Shown one piece after another: positions 42,598 to 45,273 of a stretch of 45,273 nt of DNA. Position 1 is the stretch's first letter; every line of letters begins with the position of its first letter. The translations under genes were made by a program, and so were the position numbers. The stretch lies in assembly GCA_031399025.1 (NCBI GenBank), contig JANNOJ010000029.1, forward strand, positions 1-45,273, read 5' to 3'. Below the pieces are notes generated by a model. The model ran no database searches, was not told the DNA's origin, and saw nothing but the letters and a program-made list of their open reading frames with translations. Source of the DNA: CBDBZL01 sp031399025. GTDB lineage: Bacteria; Pseudomonadota; Alphaproteobacteria; Sphingomonadales; Sphingomonadaceae.

Positions 42598-43362
42598 TCA
42601 GCCTTGAGAGGGAACCAGGTTCACCGCCGAGTACTTGCCTCGTCGGTCAACTTCGAGATCGAACTCGAAGCGATCACCTTCCTGAATGCCTTGTAAGCCG
42701 GACCGTTCGACGGCGCTGATGTGGACGAAAGCGTCCTCCTTGCCGTCATCGCGGGTGATGAAGCCAAAACCCTTCATGGCATTGAAGAACTTCACCGTAC
42801 CCACGGCTTTCTCGCCCGTCAGTTCGCGCGAGGGGGTCGCCTTGGCCTGCACGGCAATGACATCGCCCACGAGCTGCAAGTCAGCGGCGGAGACCTTGCC
42901 GCCGCGGTCGACCAGATTGAACTGCAGTTCCTGGCCCTCGGCAAGGCTTTCCAGCCCCGCGCGCTCGACCTGGCTGATGTGGACGAATACGTCTTCGCCG
43001 CCTTCATCCCGTTGGATGAAGCCAAAACCCTTTTGCGCGTTGAAGAATTTCACCTTGCCCTGGCCGGTGCCCACGACCTGCGCGGGCATGCCACCACCGC
43101 CGCCGCCGCCCGGACCGCCGCGTGGTGCGCCGCGCGAACCGCCGAAACCGCCGCCGCCACCGCTACCGCCACCGAATCGGTCACCGCTGCCCCCGCCGCC
43201 GAACCGATCGCCGCCGCCGGAGCGATTAGCCCCGAAGCCGCCGCCGCCGCCGCGCCAGTCGTCGCCACCGGACGATGGCCCACTGAAGGGGTCGAATGGC
43301 TCTTCGCCGAAACCGTCCCGCTTGTCGCGCCCCCGGCCGCGACGTCCTCTATCATAACCCAT
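42598..43362 (-). CDS. Two-domain cold-shock protein with Gly-rich N-terminus
   Basis: A 254-residue nucleic-acid-binding protein. The first 100 residues are Gly/Arg/Asp-rich (GGGSGDRFGGGSGGGGGFGG and RGAPRGG-like runs), probably disordered. They are followed by two cold-shock domains: one with VKFFNAQKGFGFIQRDEG and EDVFVHISQVE, the second with VKFFNAMKGFGFITRDDGKE and DAFVHISAVE (RNP1 and RNP2 motifs in each). Two-domain proteins of this kind are typical of alphaproteobacteria, but the long glycine-rich leader is distinctive. ATG 43362 is assumed; a longer frame exists upstream. Confidence 0.88.
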   Translation of the reverse strand: MGYDRGRRGRGRDKRDGFGEEPFDPFSGPSSGGDDWRGGGGGFGANRSGGGDRFGGGGSGDRFGGGSGGGGGFGGSRGAPRGGPGGGGGGGMPAQVVGTGQGKVKFFNAQKGFGFIQRDEGGEDVFVHISQVERAGLESLAEGQELQFNLVDRGGKVSAADLQLVGDVIAVQAKATPSRELTGEKAVGTVKFFNAMKGFGFITRDDGKEDAFVHISAVERSGLQGIQEGDRFEFDLEVDRRGKYSAVNLVPSQG

Positions 43363-43593
43363 GAAATCGACGTACCCTTGAACCTTGCCCTCATCGTTCA
43401 CCCAGTTGGCGCGGACATCTGCCAGCCGGATAGGGAGCAATGGACATACCCCGCCCCTATTCGGCATCGGGTATATCGCACTTACATCGCCGAGGCGAAC
43501 AATTTAAAGCGACTGTGGAGTGACATGGACGGGCGCCGGAACCGGCGCGGCTTGGCTCTTGTCAGCGGACGGCAGTTCGGCAAGAGTCGGCCG

Positions 43594-44397
43594 ATGGACA
43601 TGCTTGCACTGTTTTCCGACCCGACCGCTTGGGCCGCGCTGTTCACGCTGATCGTGCTCGAGGTCGTCCTGGGGATCGACAACCTCATCTTCATCGCCAT
43701 CCTGTCGAACAAGCTGCCCGAGCACCAGCAGGCGCGCGCTCGCCGGATCGGCTTGCTGCTTGCGCTGGGCATGCGGATCGGACTGCTGTTGCTCATCGGC
43801 TGGATCGTCACCCTGCAGACACCGCTGTTCGATCTCGGCCTCCAGGGAGGGCCGGGGGCGCACGGTGAGCCGACGTTCGAAACCGCCTTCTCCGGGCGCG
43901 ATCTCATCCTGCTGGCGGGCGGCCTCTTCCTGTTGTGGAAGGCGACCAAGGAGATCCACCACAATATGGAGCCAGACGACCACACGCCCGACATAATGAA
44001 CAAGCATCAGACCCTGGGCAGCGTCACCTTCGGCTCGGTCATCTTGCAGATCATCCTGCTCGACATGGTGTTTTCGGTCGATTCGATCCTGACGGCGGTG
44101 GGCATGACCGATGAGATCCCCATCATGGTGGCCGCGGTCATCATTACCGTCGGCATCATGTTCGTAGCCGCCGATCCGCTGGCCAAGTTCATCGAGAACA
44201 ACCCCACCCTCATCATGCTCGCGTTGGCTTTCCTGGTGATGATCGGCCTCGTTCTCATCGCCGATGGATTCGGCTTCCATGTGCCCAAGGGCTACATCTA
44301 CGCCGCGATGGGCTTCTCGGTGGGGGTGGAAATGCTCAACATGTTCCAGCGCAACCGGCGCAAGCGGATCGCAGCTGCCCGGCGCGGCGCGGCGTGA
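43594..44397 (+). CDS. TerC-family integral membrane protein
   Basis: A 267-residue polytopic inner-membrane protein of the TerC/Alx family, linked to manganese export and tellurite resistance in characterised members. Signature residues: VLEVVLGIDNLIFIAILSNK near the start and LLDMVFSVDSILTAVGMTDE later; the acidic residues in GIDN and SVDS are the likely metal-binding pair. At least seven hydrophobic segments are visible. ATG 43594 matches the family start; ATG 43525 would add a basic leader. It overlaps the next gene by four bases. Confidence 0.92.
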   Translation: MDMLALFSDPTAWAALFTLIVLEVVLGIDNLIFIAILSNKLPEHQQARARRIGLLLALGMRIGLLLLIGWIVTLQTPLFDLGLQGGPGAHGEPTFETAFSGRDLILLAGGLFLLWKATKEIHHNMEPDDHTPDIMNKHQTLGSVTFGSVILQIILLDMVFSVDSILTAVGMTDEIPIMVAAVIITVGIMFVAADPLAKFIENNPTLIMLALAFLVMIGLVLIADGFGFHVPKGYIYAAMGFSVGVEMLNMFQRNRRKRIAAARRGAA

Positions 44398-44834
44398 GCG
44401 ATTTCCGCCGGCTGGGGGCCAATGTCTGGGCAAGCCCGCAGATCGAACCCGCCGACATCACCGAGGCCGCCAGGCTTGGCATCGTGATGATCATCAACAA
44501 CCGCCCCGACGGGGAAGCGGCGGATCAGCCGGATGGCGCCGCGATTGCCGCCGCGGCGCAGGCTGCCGGGCTGGCCTACCGGGAGATCCCGGTCACCCAC
44601 GCCGGGTTCAGCGAAGCCCAAGTGGCAGCGATGCGCGCTGCGCTCGACGAGGCGCAAGGCTCAATCCTGGCGTATTGCCGCTCCGGTACCCGGTCCACAT
44701 TTCTCTGGGCACTAGCTGAGGCGAGCGGCGGACGCGACCCCGAGGACATCGCCCAAGCAGCGGCAAACGCCGGCTACGACCTGGGTCCGATAAGGGCCTT
44801 GCTCGACTTGCTCGCCGCCGGCCCGCAAGCCTAG
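44394..44834 (+). CDS. DUF442/TIGR01244 phosphatase-like protein
   Basis: A 146-residue protein of the beta-lactamase-hydrolase-like phosphatase family (TIGR01244 sulfur transferase). The active-site loop is AYCRSGTRSTFLWALAEASG, a CX5R-type cysteine phosphatase/rhodanese signature. The N-terminus VWASPQIEPADITEAARLGI and INNRPDGEAADQP are typical. Members are associated with sulfide metabolism or are of unknown substrate. The GTG start overlaps the TerC stop. Confidence 0.88.
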   Translation: MSDFRRLGANVWASPQIEPADITEAARLGIVMIINNRPDGEAADQPDGAAIAAAAQAAGLAYREIPVTHAGFSEAQVAAMRAALDEAQGSILAYCRSGTRSTFLWALAEASGGRDPEDIAQAAANAGYDLGPIRALLDLLAAGPQA

Positions 44835-44895
44835 CGTTTCTTTCGGCAACGACCGGCTCACCCGGTCTCGCCCGGCCGAGCGACCCGGCTCAATC

Positions 44896-44940
44896 CACAA
44901 GGGAGGGGCCGGAGGATTGCTCCCCCGGCCCCTTCTTGTG
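44896..44940. terminator. Bidirectional terminator between convergent genes
   Basis: A long hairpin: outer CACAAG (44896-44901) pairs with CTTGTG (44935-44940), and inner GGGGCCGG (44905-44912) with CCGGCCCC (44925-44932). It lies between the convergent DUF442 and OmpA genes and could stop transcription from both sides, although the T-runs are short. Confidence 0.65.
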
Positions 44941-44972
44941 CGCCGCAGCGATTGGGCTTGGTTGCCCGAGGC

Positions 44973-45273
44973 TTAGTTCCCGGAACCGGGTCCGTAGGTG
45001 ATTTCCACGCGGCGGTTCTGCAACTCGCGCACCCCGTCGGCGGTGGGCACGCGCGGGTTGGCTTCACCGAACGCTTCGCTGGTGATCCGCGCTCCGGGGA
45101 TGCCGCGCCCGGTGAGGTAGCCCTGGACCGAGGTGTTGCGACGTTCCGCCAGACCCAGATTGTACTGAGTGCTGCCCGAACGATCGGTATAGCCGGCCAG
45201 CATGATCGGCACGGTGCCGCAATTGCCATAGGCGGTGATCGCCGAGTTGAGCACGGTGGCCGCCTCGGGCGTG
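44973..45273 (-). CDS. OmpA-family protein, C-terminal part
   Basis: About 99 residues of an OmpA/MotB peptidoglycan-binding domain, cut by the window end. The segment IMLAGYTDRSGSTQYNLGLA, then ERRNTSVQGYLTGRGI, contains the conserved aspartate and arginine that bind diaminopimelate. RITSEAFGEANPR and LQNRRVEITYGPG complete the fold. Such domains tether outer-membrane or lipoprotein partners to the wall; the N-terminal part that would tell which is outside the window. Confidence 0.9.
   Translation of the reverse strand, partial: TPEAATVLNSAITAYGNCGTVPIMLAGYTDRSGSTQYNLGLAERRNTSVQGYLTGRGIPGARITSEAFGEANPRVPTADGVRELQNRRVEITYGPGSGN

Noticed and set aside
43050..43260. Low-complexity CCG/GCC repeat tract as a possible microsatellite
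   Set aside because: It is the coding sequence for the glycine-rich leader of the cold-shock protein and has mixed codon use rather than a strict repeat unit.

Overview
The window is GC-rich chromosomal DNA from an alphaproteobacterium, most probably a member of the Sphingomonadales. The evidence is a serine palmitoyltransferase with its own acyl carrier protein (sphingolipid synthesis), alphaproteobacterial gene pairs such as hdaA beside purMN and argD-argF-hslO, and a gene transfer agent (GTA) cluster of the alphaproteobacterial type. No RNA gene, CRISPR array, integrase or plasmid function was seen.

Layout. 1-140: tail of an IS5-family transposase. 137-3222 (minus strand): DUF2794 protein, serine acetyltransferase, DnaA-like HdaA, and a membrane-anchored DUF2066-like protein. 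3296-7070 (plus): purM, a purN fused to a YjbR/MmcQ-like domain, a GNAT acetyltransferase and a sulfotransferase. 7071-7654: decayed NTF2/SnoaL-like gene. 7655-10165 (minus): ndk, holC, pepA. 10264-16187 (plus): the envelope and housekeeping run lptD, surA-like, pdxA, rsmA, followed by an arginine catabolic group (M20 hydrolase, astA, astB) to 19790. 19828-20055: a small membrane protein. 20056-20676: mostly empty, with a DUF4287 relic. 20677-22026 (minus): RidA, HAD-like and DUF3572 proteins. 22327-23827 (plus): ACP and serine palmitoyltransferase.

24231-38169 (plus) holds eighteen tightly packed genes in the order of the Rhodobacter-type GTA: terminase small and large subunits, portal, a small membrane protein, prohead protease, capsid, head-tail connector, an unrecognised 56-residue protein where gp7 is expected, tail terminator, tail tube, two chaperone-like genes, short tape measure, a very large gp12, gp13 hub, gp14 peptidase, gp15 and a DUF2793 protein. 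There are no lysogeny, replication or lysis genes, as expected for a domesticated particle-producing cluster. Unusual points are the 781-residue gp12 (a normal DUF2460 end with about 570 extra residues in front), an intrinsic terminator just before the capsid gene, a 12-bp perfect hairpin just after it, and a pair of near-identical 15-bp palindromic sites 32 bp apart upstream of the first gene.

38177-42469 (minus): queC, a DUF3617 protein, hslO, argF and argD. 42598-43362 (minus): a two-domain cold-shock protein with its own terminator. 43594-44834 (plus): a TerC-family membrane protein and a DUF442 phosphatase/sulfurtransferase. 44973-45273 (minus): the C-terminal end of an OmpA-family protein cut by the window edge.

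Functions were assigned by recognising motifs and gene order by eye; no database search was run.
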